A stretch of DNA of 64,000 nucleotides from positions 681,881-745,880 of the forward strand of contig NZ_JAHFZZ010000004.1 of the NCBI RefSeq assembly GCF_018603905.1. Reading direction: 5' to 3'. The DNA comes from Nonomuraea sp. NEAU-A123. Its GTDB lineage: Bacteria > Actinomycetota > Actinomycetes > Streptosporangiales > Streptosporangiaceae. This document shows, one piece after another, positions 34,822 through 43,554 of this stretch (its first letter is position 1; each line of letters begins with the position of its first letter). Both the position numbers and the translations under genes were made by a program. The notes under the pieces were generated by a model. That model was not told where the DNA came from, did no database searches, and worked only from the letters and a program-made list of their open reading frames with translations.

Positions 34822-36557
34822 CTCGACGGTCTGGGGTGGAGCAGTCCGGCGTGCTGCCGGATATGGGCCGTGGCGGCGTCCAGCTTCTCCTCGTCCGGGA
34901 GCGTGGTGTTGCCCTCGTACGTGACCCCCTCCGGCACGTCGCCCGACCCGACCGGGTCGGCGTCCCAGAAGTTGCCCCGGTAGACGACGTTCTCCAGCGG
35001 CGGCGACACCTGCAGCACGGCGGTGTTGTCGGCGCGCGCGACCACGTTGTCCTCGACGGTCACCCACGCGGCGCCGTAGTCGGTGTAGAGGGCGAAGTTG
35101 TACGGCGTGCGGGTGTCCTTGATGACGTTGCCCCGGATCACCGCGCCGTTCTCGTACGAGTCGCCCTGCGGGCCCGACAGGTAGACGCCGCCGCCGTCGG
35201 CCAGCACCAGCATCGTGCCGACGGTGAGGTTGCGCAGGATGCGGGTGCCCTGGGCGGGCCCGGCCACGATGCCGCAATGGGGCACGTCCCCGACCTGGTT
35301 GTGGGCGACCGTGCAGCCCTTGGTGCCAAGCAGCGCGATGCCGGGGGAGCCGGCGAACTCCAGGCCGGTGTGGTGGATCCAGTTGTCCTCGACCAGGGCG
35401 TTCTCGGTCCTGGTGACGGAGACGGCGGTGGCCGAGAGCGTGTCGAAGTCGCACCCGCGCACGCTGACGTCCGCGCCGCCGGTGAGCCCCAGCCCGGCGG
35501 CGCCCATCCGGGTGAAGCGGCAGCGCTCGATCTCCACGCGTACACCGTCCTCGACCACCACGCACGCGGGAATCAAGGCCGACGCGCGCGGGACCGTCAC
35601 CCACGCCTGCCCCTCGACCAGCGACACCTTGTCGACGGGGCCGCCCTCGTAGTAGCCGCTCCCGTGGTAGTGCAGGAAGCCTTCCGCCCGGCCGGGCCGC
35701 AGCCAGGTGGCGTCGGCGAAGACCAGGCCACGGAAGGACACCCCGCTCGTGCCGGTGGCCCGCAGCAGCGTATCCAGAACCGGGGCGACCACCCGCGTAC
35801 GGTCCGGTGCCTCTCCCGGGAGGGGCAGGTAGCTCAGGACGTGGTGGCCGGGCCGCGAGCGGTCCAGGACGAAGGTGCCGGGCTCGGTGAGGAAGGTGAC
35901 GTCGTTCTCGATCCGGGTCGGCAGGCCGGGCCCGCGTGAGGTGTGGCCTGCCCAGGCGTAGTTGTAGAGGTCGAGAGCCCACCCGAAGCCGGGCTGGGCC
36001 ATGGTGATCGCGGTCCCCCCGGTGCGGCCGGCGACCGCGGTGACGCCGCAGCGGGCCTCGGTCCACGGATAGACGCCGCGGTGGACGAACTCGACGTCGG
36101 CGGGACTGTGCCAGGTCAAGGGGGCCGTGCTGTCGGTCTCGTAGCCGGTCTCCGTCATGGTCGCGGTGCCGGGCAGGCCGTCTATGGCGGCGCGCTCGGA
36201 CCTGCGGCCGTCGACGTAGAGCTGGCGCGTGTCCAGATCGCCCACGTCGGCCAGCCACACGCCGTCCTCGACCCGCCAGCCGGTGATCTCCCGCCCCCCG
36301 CTGACGACGACCTCCTCCTGACCGGCGGTCCCGTAGCCGTGGGCCTGGTAGATGATCCGGTGACCGTCACGGCCAGAGTCGGCCTCGGTGAGCTCGAACG
36401 GCGCGGTCAGCACGTGGGTCCCGGCCCGTAACTGGACGACGACGTCTCCGGTCGCGGTCCGGGCGGCGTCTCGGGCGCGGTGCAGGCCGGCGAACGGGCG
36501 CTCCGCAGTGCCGGGCCAGGAGTCGTTGCCCGATGGATCGACGTGAAACTCGGTCAT
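34818..36557 (-). CDS. Right-handed parallel beta-helix protein
   Basis: 579 residues. Opens with FHVDPSGNDSWPGTAERPFAGLHRARDAAR, the usual start of pectate-lyase-like beta-helix proteins, and the middle (about 270-540) shows repeated rungs such as GVSFRGLVFADAT, VEIERCRFTRMGAAG, VSVRGCDFDTLSATAVSVT, ALVEDNWIHHTG and RGNVIKDTRTPYN. No signal peptide is seen, so secretion is uncertain. ATG 36557 has AAAGGCGG upstream. Likely a polysaccharide lyase or hydrolase. Divergent from a TetR regulator across a 36-bp dyad. Confidence 0.85.
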   Translation of the reverse strand: MTEFHVDPSGNDSWPGTAERPFAGLHRARDAARTATGDVVVQLRAGTHVLTAPFELTEADSGRDGHRIIYQAHGYGTAGQEEVVVSGGREITGWRVEDGVWLADVGDLDTRQLYVDGRRSERAAIDGLPGTATMTETGYETDSTAPLTWHSPADVEFVHRGVYPWTEARCGVTAVAGRTGGTAITMAQPGFGWALDLYNYAWAGHTSRGPGLPTRIENDVTFLTEPGTFVLDRSRPGHHVLSYLPLPGEAPDRTRVVAPVLDTLLRATGTSGVSFRGLVFADATWLRPGRAEGFLHYHGSGYYEGGPVDKVSLVEGQAWVTVPRASALIPACVVVEDGVRVEIERCRFTRMGAAGLGLTGGADVSVRGCDFDTLSATAVSVTRTENALVEDNWIHHTGLEFAGSPGIALLGTKGCTVAHNQVGDVPHCGIVAGPAQGTRILRNLTVGTMLVLADGGGVYLSGPQGDSYENGAVIRGNVIKDTRTPYNFALYTDYGAAWVTVEDNVVARADNTAVLQVSPPLENVVYRGNFWDADPVGSGDVPEGVTYEGNTTLPDEEKLDAATAHIRQHAGLLHPRPSR

Positions 36558-36573
36558 GATGCACCGCCTTTGC

Positions 36574-36609
36574 TGTTTATGATGTACACAAGGTAGTACA
36601 CCATAAACA
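36574..36609. promoter_or_regulatory. TetR operator candidate, 14-bp arms
   Basis: TGTTTATGATGTAC-N8-GTACACCATAAACA: 13 of 14 positions pair. It fills the 64-base gap between the divergent beta-helix and TetR genes and would cover both promoters. Confidence 0.75.
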
Positions 36610-36621
36610 TGGGAGGCGCCA

Positions 36622-37494
36622 ATGGCCAGAGGCGGCGCGGGTGATCCCGACGACGGGGTGGAGCTGCTGTGGCAGGAGGGCGACGGCGAGCCGCGACCGG
36701 GGCTGAGCCTGGGCCGGATCGTCCGGGCGGCGGTCGAGCTGGCCGACGCCGACGGGCTGGAGGGCCTGTCGATGCGCAAGGTCGCCGAACGGCTCGGGTT
36801 CACCACGATGTCCCTCTACCGCCACGTGCCCGGCCGCGACCACCTGCTCGACCTCATGCGCGACGCCGTCATCGGCCTCCCTGGCACGATCCCCTCGGAA
36901 GGGGCCGGCTCCGGGCCCGCCGGCGGGGCGGGCGGGTGGCGGGCGCGGCTGGAGGCGTGCGCGCGTGAAGGGTGGGAGCTGCGTAAACGGCATCCCTGGG
37001 TGGCCGAGGTGCGGGGCAGCCGCCGGGTGCCGGGTCCCAACGCCGTCGCCCACTACGAGTACATGCTGAGCGCCGTCTCCGGCACCGGCCTCACGCCCGC
37101 GGAGACGATCGCCGTCGTCGGGCTGGTCGCCCGGTTCGTCGACTCCGAGGCCGTACGGCTGGCGGAGGTGGCGCGGACCGAGCGGCTCAGCGGGGTGAGC
37201 GAGGAGGAGTGGTGGGGCGCTCGCGACACGCTCTACGCGCGCCTCGACCGCTACCCGACCCTCTCCTACCTGTGGGAGGCGGGGGGCTACGACGAGCCGG
37301 AGGACCCGTTCGAGTTCGGCCTGCGCCGGGTGCTGGACGGTATCGAGGTGCTGGTGCAAGAGCGTGATGAAACGCGTGACGAAAGCTGCCGGACATGTGG
37401 CGCGCCGATCGAACGGGCCGCGTCGGGCCGGCCGCGCGCGTACTGCTCGCGGGCCTGCCAGCAGCGCGCCTATCGCAAACGCACCTCCGGCTGA
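36622..37494 (+). CDS. TetR family regulator with C-terminal zinc-finger tail
   Basis: 290 residues. Helix-turn-helix at about 28-75 (VRAAVELADADGLEGLSMRKVAERLGFTTMSLYRHV in adjoining parts), then a TetR_C_1-like ligand domain. The last 35 residues carry Cys256, Cys259, Cys275 and Cys279 in CRTCGAPIERAA..YCSRACQQRAYRKR, a small zinc-binding tail found on some actinobacterial regulators. GGGAGG lies 6 nt before ATG 36622. Probably represses itself and the divergent beta-helix gene. Confidence 0.9.
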   Translation: MARGGAGDPDDGVELLWQEGDGEPRPGLSLGRIVRAAVELADADGLEGLSMRKVAERLGFTTMSLYRHVPGRDHLLDLMRDAVIGLPGTIPSEGAGSGPAGGAGGWRARLEACAREGWELRKRHPWVAEVRGSRRVPGPNAVAHYEYMLSAVSGTGLTPAETIAVVGLVARFVDSEAVRLAEVARTERLSGVSEEEWWGARDTLYARLDRYPTLSYLWEAGGYDEPEDPFEFGLRRVLDGIEVLVQERDETRDESCRTCGAPIERAASGRPRAYCSRACQQRAYRKRTSG

Positions 37495-37516
37495 CCATCG
37501 CGGCCGGGCGAGGCGG

Positions 37517-39367
37517 TCATTCGTGGTCGAGAACGTTCATGACCATGATGAGCCCCCGCACCGAGTCGTCGGCCTTGCGCAGGTGGGAGAGCTGCAGGGT
37601 GAGCGGGGTAGGGCGGCCCTGCCGGTTGACGGCGGTGAGCACCGTCCTGTCGGCCTGGTCGGCGCTCTGGCCGTCGATGAGCGCGGCCCGCAGGTACGGA
37701 TCCAGCGAGTCGAGCGGCAGGCCGATGTCCAGGGCGTCGAGTTTGCCGCCCACGGCCTCCTCCGAGCGGACGCCCCACAGCTCCTCGGCCCCACGGCTCC
37801 AGACCATCACCCGTAACTCGTGGTCGAGGACCACCACGGCGTCGCCGAGACCGCGCACCACCGCGGACACGAACTGGTTGGCCTGGTCCAGCTCGACGCT
37901 CCGCGACGTCAGCACGTCATTGATGTGCTGGAGCTCGTCGTTCGTGGACTGGAGCTCCTCGTTCATCGTCTCGAGTTCCTCGTTGGTGGACTGGAGCTCT
38001 TCGTTGGCGGTCTCCAGCTCCTCGTTGGTGGAGTGGAGCTCTTCGTTGGTGGTCTCCAGCTCCTCGTTGAGCGACTGCAGCTCCTCGTACGCCTGCTCCA
38101 GCTCCCTGTTGGCCTGTTCGAGCTCGTCGCGGAGCTTGTGATAGCGGGTGACGTCGGAGAAGTGGATGCCCACTCCGATGTGTTCGCCGCCGGCCAGGAG
38201 CGGGACGACCGAGATGTCGAAGACGCCGCCGTCGGCCACGCCGGCCCGATGCCAGGTGACCTCCCGCAGCTCGACCGGGCGCTGGTCCTGACAGGCCCGC
38301 TCGATCACCGAGCGCAGCTCGACGGGCCGGTAGGACACCTCCAGATCCTGGAAGGGGCGCCCGACGTCGCGGGGGCTGAGGTTGAACAGGGACTCCGCCC
38401 GGGAGTTGACCAGGGCCAGGGCGCCGGAGCCGTCGACGACGAGCTGCGCCACCGGCCCCGAGCCCAGCGCCGCCGCCTCCAGCGCGGGCAGGCGGTAGTC
38501 GGGCGCCTCGCCCGAGCCGCCCATCGGCCACGGCGCGCGATCGGCGAGAAAGGTGGAGATGACCTTCCTGAACAGCCGCATGCGCAGGTTGACCGGCTCG
38601 AACTTGTCGCTGTGGTTGAGCATCATCTCGGCCTTGCCGAGGAACAGGAAGCCGGGATCGGCCAGCGCGAAGTGGAAGCGGCGCAGGATGTTCAGCTGCG
38701 TCTCGGTGTTGAAGTACATCAGCGTGTTGCGGGCCAGCAGCAGGTCGACCCGCGAGATCGGCGCGTTGTGCGTGAGGTCGTTGCGGCCGAAGATGAGCTG
38801 GCGGCGCAGGTCGCGGCGGACGGCGAAACCATTGTCGACCGGCTCGAAGTAGGTGTCGCGTAAGTCGGCCGGCAATGCGCGGAGCTGGCGCTCGTTGTAG
38901 ATCCCGGTCCTGGCGACGTGGATCGCCTTCTCGTCGAGATCCGTGCCGTAGATCTTCACCCGCTCGCGGAAGCGCTCCATGCCGAGCTCCTCGGCCAGCA
39001 CCATGGCCACGGTGTACGCCTCTTCGCCCGTGGCGCAGCCCGCGCTCCACACTCTGATCGCCTTGGTCGCGTTCTTGCCGCTGAGCAAGCTGGGGATCAC
39101 GCTCTCGCGCAGTGCCTGCCAGGCCGTCGTGTCACGGAGGAAACTGGTCACGTTGATCAGCAGGCTGTCGAAGAGCCGGGTGAACTCCTCCGGCTCGAGC
39201 TCGAGAAAGTCGCGGTATTCGCTGTAGTCGCGCAGCTTCAGCGACTCCAGGCGCCGGCCGATGCGACGCATGAGAGTGGTGCGTTTGTAACCGGTGAAAT
39301 CGAATCCCCGGGTCTCCTTGAGAAGGACGAGGAGGTCATCGAAATCATGCTCTTCCTCTGTTGTCAC
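37517..39367 (-). CDS. CheR methyltransferase-PAS signalling protein
   Basis: 616 residues from GTG 39367. A CheR domain (about 8-265; SAM motif VWSAGCATGEEAYTVAM, then LARNTLMYF) is followed by a PAS domain (about 300-420), a long coiled coil, and a second PAS domain (about 510-616). The family methylates Glu side chains in receptors, but no chemoreceptor is present, so it probably works as a sensor-scaffold in the adjoining Rsb network. An alternative ATG start lies at 39421. A perfect hairpin covers the GTG. Confidence 0.88.
   Translation of the reverse strand: MTTEEEHDFDDLLVLLKETRGFDFTGYKRTTLMRRIGRRLESLKLRDYSEYRDFLELEPEEFTRLFDSLLINVTSFLRDTTAWQALRESVIPSLLSGKNATKAIRVWSAGCATGEEAYTVAMVLAEELGMERFRERVKIYGTDLDEKAIHVARTGIYNERQLRALPADLRDTYFEPVDNGFAVRRDLRRQLIFGRNDLTHNAPISRVDLLLARNTLMYFNTETQLNILRRFHFALADPGFLFLGKAEMMLNHSDKFEPVNLRMRLFRKVISTFLADRAPWPMGGSGEAPDYRLPALEAAALGSGPVAQLVVDGSGALALVNSRAESLFNLSPRDVGRPFQDLEVSYRPVELRSVIERACQDQRPVELREVTWHRAGVADGGVFDISVVPLLAGGEHIGVGIHFSDVTRYHKLRDELEQANRELEQAYEELQSLNEELETTNEELHSTNEELETANEELQSTNEELETMNEELQSTNDELQHINDVLTSRSVELDQANQFVSAVVRGLGDAVVVLDHELRVMVWSRGAEELWGVRSEEAVGGKLDALDIGLPLDSLDPYLRAALIDGQSADQADRTVLTAVNRQGRPTPLTLQLSHLRKADDSVRGLIMVMNVLDHE
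37925..38110 (-). repeat. Coiled-coil coding repeat, NEEL units
   Basis: In the CheR-PAS gene the codons for (T/S)xNEEL(E/Q/H) recur about seven times (ELETTNEELHSTNEELETAN and following), a 7-residue repeat forming a signalling helix between the PAS domains. Confidence 0.8.
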
Positions 39368-39377
39368 AGAGGAAGAG
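39350..39377 (-). promoter_or_regulatory. Perfect hairpin across the CheR-PAS start codon
   Basis: CTCTTCCTCTGT and ACAGAGGAAGAG pair as a perfect 12-bp stem with a 4-nt loop; GTG 39367 sits at the top of the stem. In the mRNA this would hide the start codon. Confidence 0.55.
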
Positions 39378-39458
39378 TACGCCGAGTCGAGCTGCTCGGG
39401 ACGGCACCAGATTGTCACCATCGCGGGCGATCCGTGACTGCGGCAGGGCCGCCGCCCA

Positions 39459-40184
39459 TCAGCCAGGGTTGCCGCGCCCGGCGTTCGCGGACAGCGTCAG
39501 GGCGGCTCTGGCCCGGTTGGCGCGCATGGTGGTCACGGCCGCCAGGCAGCGCGCCCGCGTCTCCAGCATCGTCAGCCACACCTGGTTGTAGCGGTGGGTC
39601 CGCTGCTTCAGCGCCTCCACCTGCGTGGCCGCCTGCTCACGCAGCGCGTGCGCGCGGGCGATGGCCGAGCACACGCGGGTGAGGTGCGTGCCGGACTCGG
39701 CGGCGGTCGCCGAAGGCGGGGCGGGGTCGGGGCGCCACCGGGGGCGCCTGTCGGCCCGCGCGGGCTGGGCACGTGGCAACCGCCGCAGCCGTGGCAGATG
39801 GCGGCGTGCGGGGGGCAACGGATCTTCGGGGTGGACGCCCGCTTCCGTGAGAGCCTCGTCCAGGGTGGCGTACACCCGCATGGGCGCGCGGGAATGCTCG
39901 GTCACCAGCTCGATCAGGCGGCACAGCGAGGCCCCGGCCTCGGCGACGGCCAGGCCGCCGCCCTTGGCGTGCAGGGCCCGGTGGGTGGCGGCGAGCTCGT
40001 CGATGCCGGTCAGGTCGCAGAACCACAGGTCACCGGCCGCCACGATCACCTGCTCGACCGGCGACTCGGTCAGCGGCTCCAGGGTGGCGGCCAGCACCGG
40101 CGCGGTGGTGGAGTCGAGCTCCCCCGTCAAGTGGATAACCACGACGGTGGCCGACACCGTCGTCAGGCGTACTGACAGGAACAT
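39459..40184 (-). CDS. STAS-domain (anti-sigma factor antagonist-like) protein
   Basis: 241 residues. Residues 1-100 are a STAS domain (VVVIHLTGELDSTTAPVLAATLEPL, IVAAGDLWFCDLTGIDELAATH). In classical antagonists a Ser follows the conserved Asp; here the spot reads CDLTGID, so Thr may be the phospho-site. A Pro/Arg-rich linker and a helical C-terminal domain (about 170-241) of unknown type follow. GGAGGGGA lies 8 nt before ATG 40184. Probably a target of the SpoIIE-type phosphatases next to it. Confidence 0.8.
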   Translation of the reverse strand: MFLSVRLTTVSATVVVIHLTGELDSTTAPVLAATLEPLTESPVEQVIVAAGDLWFCDLTGIDELAATHRALHAKGGGLAVAEAGASLCRLIELVTEHSRAPMRVYATLDEALTEAGVHPEDPLPPARRHLPRLRRLPRAQPARADRRPRWRPDPAPPSATAAESGTHLTRVCSAIARAHALREQAATQVEALKQRTHRYNQVWLTMLETRARCLAAVTTMRANRARAALTLSANAGRGNPG

Positions 40185-40292
40185 CGCTCGATCCCCTCCG
40201 CTGAGGCCCGCCCGAGGCCGCGATCTCCGAAGCGAAATTCCGCTCCTGCCCATCGTGCGCCGCCACCGCGCAAAGGGCCAGGCTCTCGCGCG

Positions 40293-41897
40293 TCAGGTCC
40301 CGCGCCGTACCGCCACGATGGCCACGTCGTCCTCCCGCGAGCCGAACGCGGCGAGCAGCCGGTCGCAGAACTCCTCCAGATCGCCCTCGACCGTCTCGGC
40401 CACCTGCCTGGCCTGCTCCAGGCTGTCGTCGAGCAGGATGCCGCGGTCCTCCACCAGCCCGTCGGTGAACAGCAGCATCGTGGCGCCCGCGGGCAGCTCC
40501 AGCCGGGTCACCTTGTAGTCCTCGTGCGCCACGCCCAGCAGCAGGTTGCCCAGGCCCAGATAATGGGCGCCGGGACCGGCCAGCATCGGCGGGATGTGCC
40601 CGGCGTTGGCCATCTCGACCACGCCGGTCTCCGGATCGATGAGCAGCAGGCAGACGGTGGCCGTCATGCCGGGGTGGTAACGGCGCAGCACCTTGTTGAG
40701 CAGGTCCATCGACGCGCTCAGGTCGACCGAGTCGATCAGCGAGGCACGCAGCGCGTGCCGGAGTTCGGCCATGATGGTCGCCGCGTGCAGCGAGTGGCCG
40801 GCCACGTCGCCGATCGCCACCAGCACCTGGTCGCCGAGCTGCAGGACCTCGTAGAAGTCGCCGCCGACCTCGATGTTGTCCACGGCCGGCTGGTAGCGGA
40901 ACGTCACCGTCAGACCGGGCACGTCGGGGATGCGCGTGGGCAGCAGGCTGCGCTGCAGGGTGAGCGAGATCGTGTGCTCCTCGGTGTAGACGCGCAGCGC
41001 GTCGACCGCCAGCGCCAGCCCCTGGCCGAGCTGCCTCAGCACGTTCATCTCGTCGCCGTCCAGCGGCGGGTCGGCCTCCAACCCGAGGTAGACGGGCGGC
41101 TGGCCCCTCTTGGTACGGCACAGCACCCCCGTGACCGGCGCGCTGACCCGAACGTCCTTCACCAGCTCGACCCACTCGGCGGCCGCCACGGTGAAGACCT
41201 TGGCCCCCGCCGCCTCGCCCAGCGACATGGCGCTGAGCCGGTCCAGCAGCTTGGGGATGGCGGACCCGCTATTGGCCGTCTCGCCGGGCCGGGCGCGGAC
41301 GCGGCGCATCCGGCCGTCCGGTGGCAGCGCCAGCGCGCCCGTGTAGCGGCCCAGGATGCCGACCATGCCCTCGACGGCCACCGTGAGCAGCTCGTCGAAA
41401 GAGTCGGCCGCGTTCAGCTGCGAGGTGACGTCGGCCAGCTTGACCATGCGCTCGGCCATCAGCTCCGCCCGCCGCCGGGCGCGGTAGTAGCGCAGCGTCG
41501 CCTCTACCGTCGCCGCGAACTCGGCCGGTTCGATCGGCTCCGACAGATAGGCGTCGGCGCCGCGTTCGAGACCTTCCGTACGGTCGGCCGAGGTGATGGC
41601 GTTGCCCGACACCTGGATGACCGGGATCGAGGTGGTCGCCGGGTTCGCCTTGATCCGCTCGCATACCTCGAAGCCGCCGAGGTCGGGCAGCCGTACGTCG
41701 AGCACGACCAGGTCGGGCCGGTGCGCGGCGAGCACGGCCAGCGCCTCCTCGCCTCCGGTGGCCTCGACCACGATGTGGCCCGCCCGGCGCAGCCAGCTCG
41801 ACAGGATGTAGCGCTTGGTCGGGGTGTCGTCGACCACCAGCACGGTCGCGGATCCGCCCGCGGGCTCGATCACGGCCCTGCGCTCGTGCTCAGTCAC
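40293..41897 (-). CDS. Receiver-SpoIIE (PP2C) phosphatase
   Basis: 534 residues. Receiver domain (about 20-135; phospho-acceptor in LVVLDVRLPDLGG), a GAF-like middle domain (about 155-320), then a SpoIIE-type serine phosphatase (about 335-530; VGGDFYEVLQLGDQVLVAIGDVAGHS, metal-binding Asp residues). Such proteins dephosphorylate STAS antagonists when their receiver is phosphorylated, here probably by the hybrid kinase encoded directly upstream. GTG 41897 overlaps the kinase stop by 8 bases. Confidence 0.92.
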   Translation of the reverse strand: MTEHERRAVIEPAGGSATVLVVDDTPTKRYILSSWLRRAGHIVVEATGGEEALAVLAAHRPDLVVLDVRLPDLGGFEVCERIKANPATTSIPVIQVSGNAITSADRTEGLERGADAYLSEPIEPAEFAATVEATLRYYRARRRAELMAERMVKLADVTSQLNAADSFDELLTVAVEGMVGILGRYTGALALPPDGRMRRVRARPGETANSGSAIPKLLDRLSAMSLGEAAGAKVFTVAAAEWVELVKDVRVSAPVTGVLCRTKRGQPPVYLGLEADPPLDGDEMNVLRQLGQGLALAVDALRVYTEEHTISLTLQRSLLPTRIPDVPGLTVTFRYQPAVDNIEVGGDFYEVLQLGDQVLVAIGDVAGHSLHAATIMAELRHALRASLIDSVDLSASMDLLNKVLRRYHPGMTATVCLLLIDPETGVVEMANAGHIPPMLAGPGAHYLGLGNLLLGVAHEDYKVTRLELPAGATMLLFTDGLVEDRGILLDDSLEQARQVAETVEGDLEEFCDRLLAAFGSREDDVAIVAVRRGT

Positions 41898-43554
41898 GAT
41901 CCGTCCCCGCCGCGTCGCGAATGGCCTGAAGAAGCTGGTCACGGCGGAGCCCCTGCTTGGACAGCACCGGATGGCCGGACGGCGCGGTGTCGGGCCGTAT
42001 CGTCACCACCACCACGCCCACCTGCCCCAGGGCCTCGTCCTCGGCCATGCGCTGCAGCAGCGCGTGGCCGTCCAGCCGCGGCATCAGCATGTCGAGCAGG
42101 ATCACATCCGGCGGGCGCGCTGTCATCATCTCCAGCGCGGCGATCCCGTCCCCCGCCTCCTCCGTCTCGACGGCGAAGCCGTACAGCATCCTGCGGGCGG
42201 CGGCGCGGAACGCCTCGTCGTCGTCGGCGATCAGCACCCGGCGCACCTCGGGCGTGCCGTCGTGATGCGGCAGCCGCATCGTCACCGAGGTGCCCCGCCC
42301 GACGTCGCTCGCCAGCTCCAGCGTGCCGCCCAGCGCCTCGGCGAGCCGACGGGCGTACGGCAGGCCGAGCCCGGTGCCCTTGGTCTTGACCTGGAGCGCG
42401 CTCGGCACCTGGAAGAACTCCTCGAACACGCTCTTCAGATATCGCTCGGGGATGCCGATGCCGGTGTCGGTGACCGTGATGACCACCTCGTCGGTGGCCG
42501 TGTCGGCGTGGGCGCTCAGCCGTACCTCGCCCTTCGGGGTGAACTTCAGCGCGTTGGACAGCAGATTGCGCAGGATGCGGACCAGCATCACCTCGTCGGT
42601 GTAGACGTCGTCGACTCCGGGCGCGATGTCGACGCGCAGCGTGACGTCACCGGGCTCGCTGGTGGGCTGCATCGTCAGGCGCAGGTGGTTGGCCAGCGTG
42701 GGCAGGTGGACGACCGACGACTGGGGGTCGAGCCGCCCGGACTCGGCCTTGGCCATGTCGAGCAGTTCGCCGACCAGCTCCAGCAGCGTCTCCGCCGAGC
42801 CGCCGATGAAGCGCACCTGGCGTGACTGCTCCTCGCTGAGCGGTTCGCTGCCGGGCCCCACCAGCAGCCTGACCAGGCCGATGATGGAGTTGAGCGGGGT
42901 GCGCAGCTCGTGGCTGACCGTCGCCCAGAACCGGTTCCTGGCCTCGCCCGCCTCGCGGAGCTGGCCGGATTTCTCGTCCAGCTCCGCGTAGAGGGCGACC
43001 ACGCCCCTGTTGGTCTCCTCCAGCTCGGCCGAGAGCTGGTTGTACAGGGCCACCACGCCGGTGTTGGTCTCCTGCAGCTCGGCGTTGAGCTGCAGCACGT
43101 CCTCCAGCGTCGAGGCCAGCTCCTTGTTCTGCTGGCGCAGCTCTTCGATCGCGCTGACCGGCGCCATCCCGGCCAGGCGCTCCCGGATCTGGTCGTTCGG
43201 GAGCCGGGGGGAATGGGGAGGCAGCCGCTTGGCGATCGTGACCCGCCCACGTTCGGCCTCGAGGGTGACCGCGTCGACCAGGCGGCCGGCCAGTGCCAGC
43301 CCCTCGGATCGGGCGAGATCGGCTCCCGGTGCGTGATCCATGGTGATGAGTAGATTCCCTTCGTCCAGCGAGAAGACGACGACCGCTCCGGCGCCGAGCA
43401 ACTCCCTGCAGACCTCGCTCAGCGCGGTCGCCACCCTGACCTGGTCCTGCGCCTCCAGCCCGGCCAGCTCGGCGGCGGCCTTGCCCAGGCGGCGTACCGC
43501 GAAGACGTCCTGGTCGCGCTCGAGCCGGGCCCTGGCCAGCTCAGTCGCGGTCAT
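41890..43554 (-). CDS. Hybrid histidine kinase with RsbT-like N-terminal module
   Basis: 554 residues. Order: a degenerate RsbT-like ATPase module (about 1-120; DQDVFAVRRLGKAAAEL, then VATALSEVCRELLGAG, lacking the usual N-box Asn), a coiled coil with ALYNQLSAELEETNRGVVALY repeats, a HisKA domain (SHELRTPLNSIIGL), an ATPase domain (NLLSNALKFTPKG, GTGLGLPYARRL), and a C-terminal receiver (VLIADDDEAF, VILLDMLMPRLDG). No membrane segment, so it senses inside the cell. It overlaps the upstream phosphatase fusion gene by 14 bases. Confidence 0.92.
   Translation of the reverse strand: MTATELARARLERDQDVFAVRRLGKAAAELAGLEAQDQVRVATALSEVCRELLGAGAVVVFSLDEGNLLITMDHAPGADLARSEGLALAGRLVDAVTLEAERGRVTIAKRLPPHSPRLPNDQIRERLAGMAPVSAIEELRQQNKELASTLEDVLQLNAELQETNTGVVALYNQLSAELEETNRGVVALYAELDEKSGQLREAGEARNRFWATVSHELRTPLNSIIGLVRLLVGPGSEPLSEEQSRQVRFIGGSAETLLELVGELLDMAKAESGRLDPQSSVVHLPTLANHLRLTMQPTSEPGDVTLRVDIAPGVDDVYTDEVMLVRILRNLLSNALKFTPKGEVRLSAHADTATDEVVITVTDTGIGIPERYLKSVFEEFFQVPSALQVKTKGTGLGLPYARRLAEALGGTLELASDVGRGTSVTMRLPHHDGTPEVRRVLIADDDEAFRAAARRMLYGFAVETEEAGDGIAALEMMTARPPDVILLDMLMPRLDGHALLQRMAEDEALGQVGVVVVTIRPDTAPSGHPVLSKQGLRRDQLLQAIRDAAGTDRD

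Noticed and set aside
37925..38110. Possible CRISPR-like or VNTR array
   Set aside because: The periodicity is codon-level and encodes a coiled coil inside the CheR-PAS gene.
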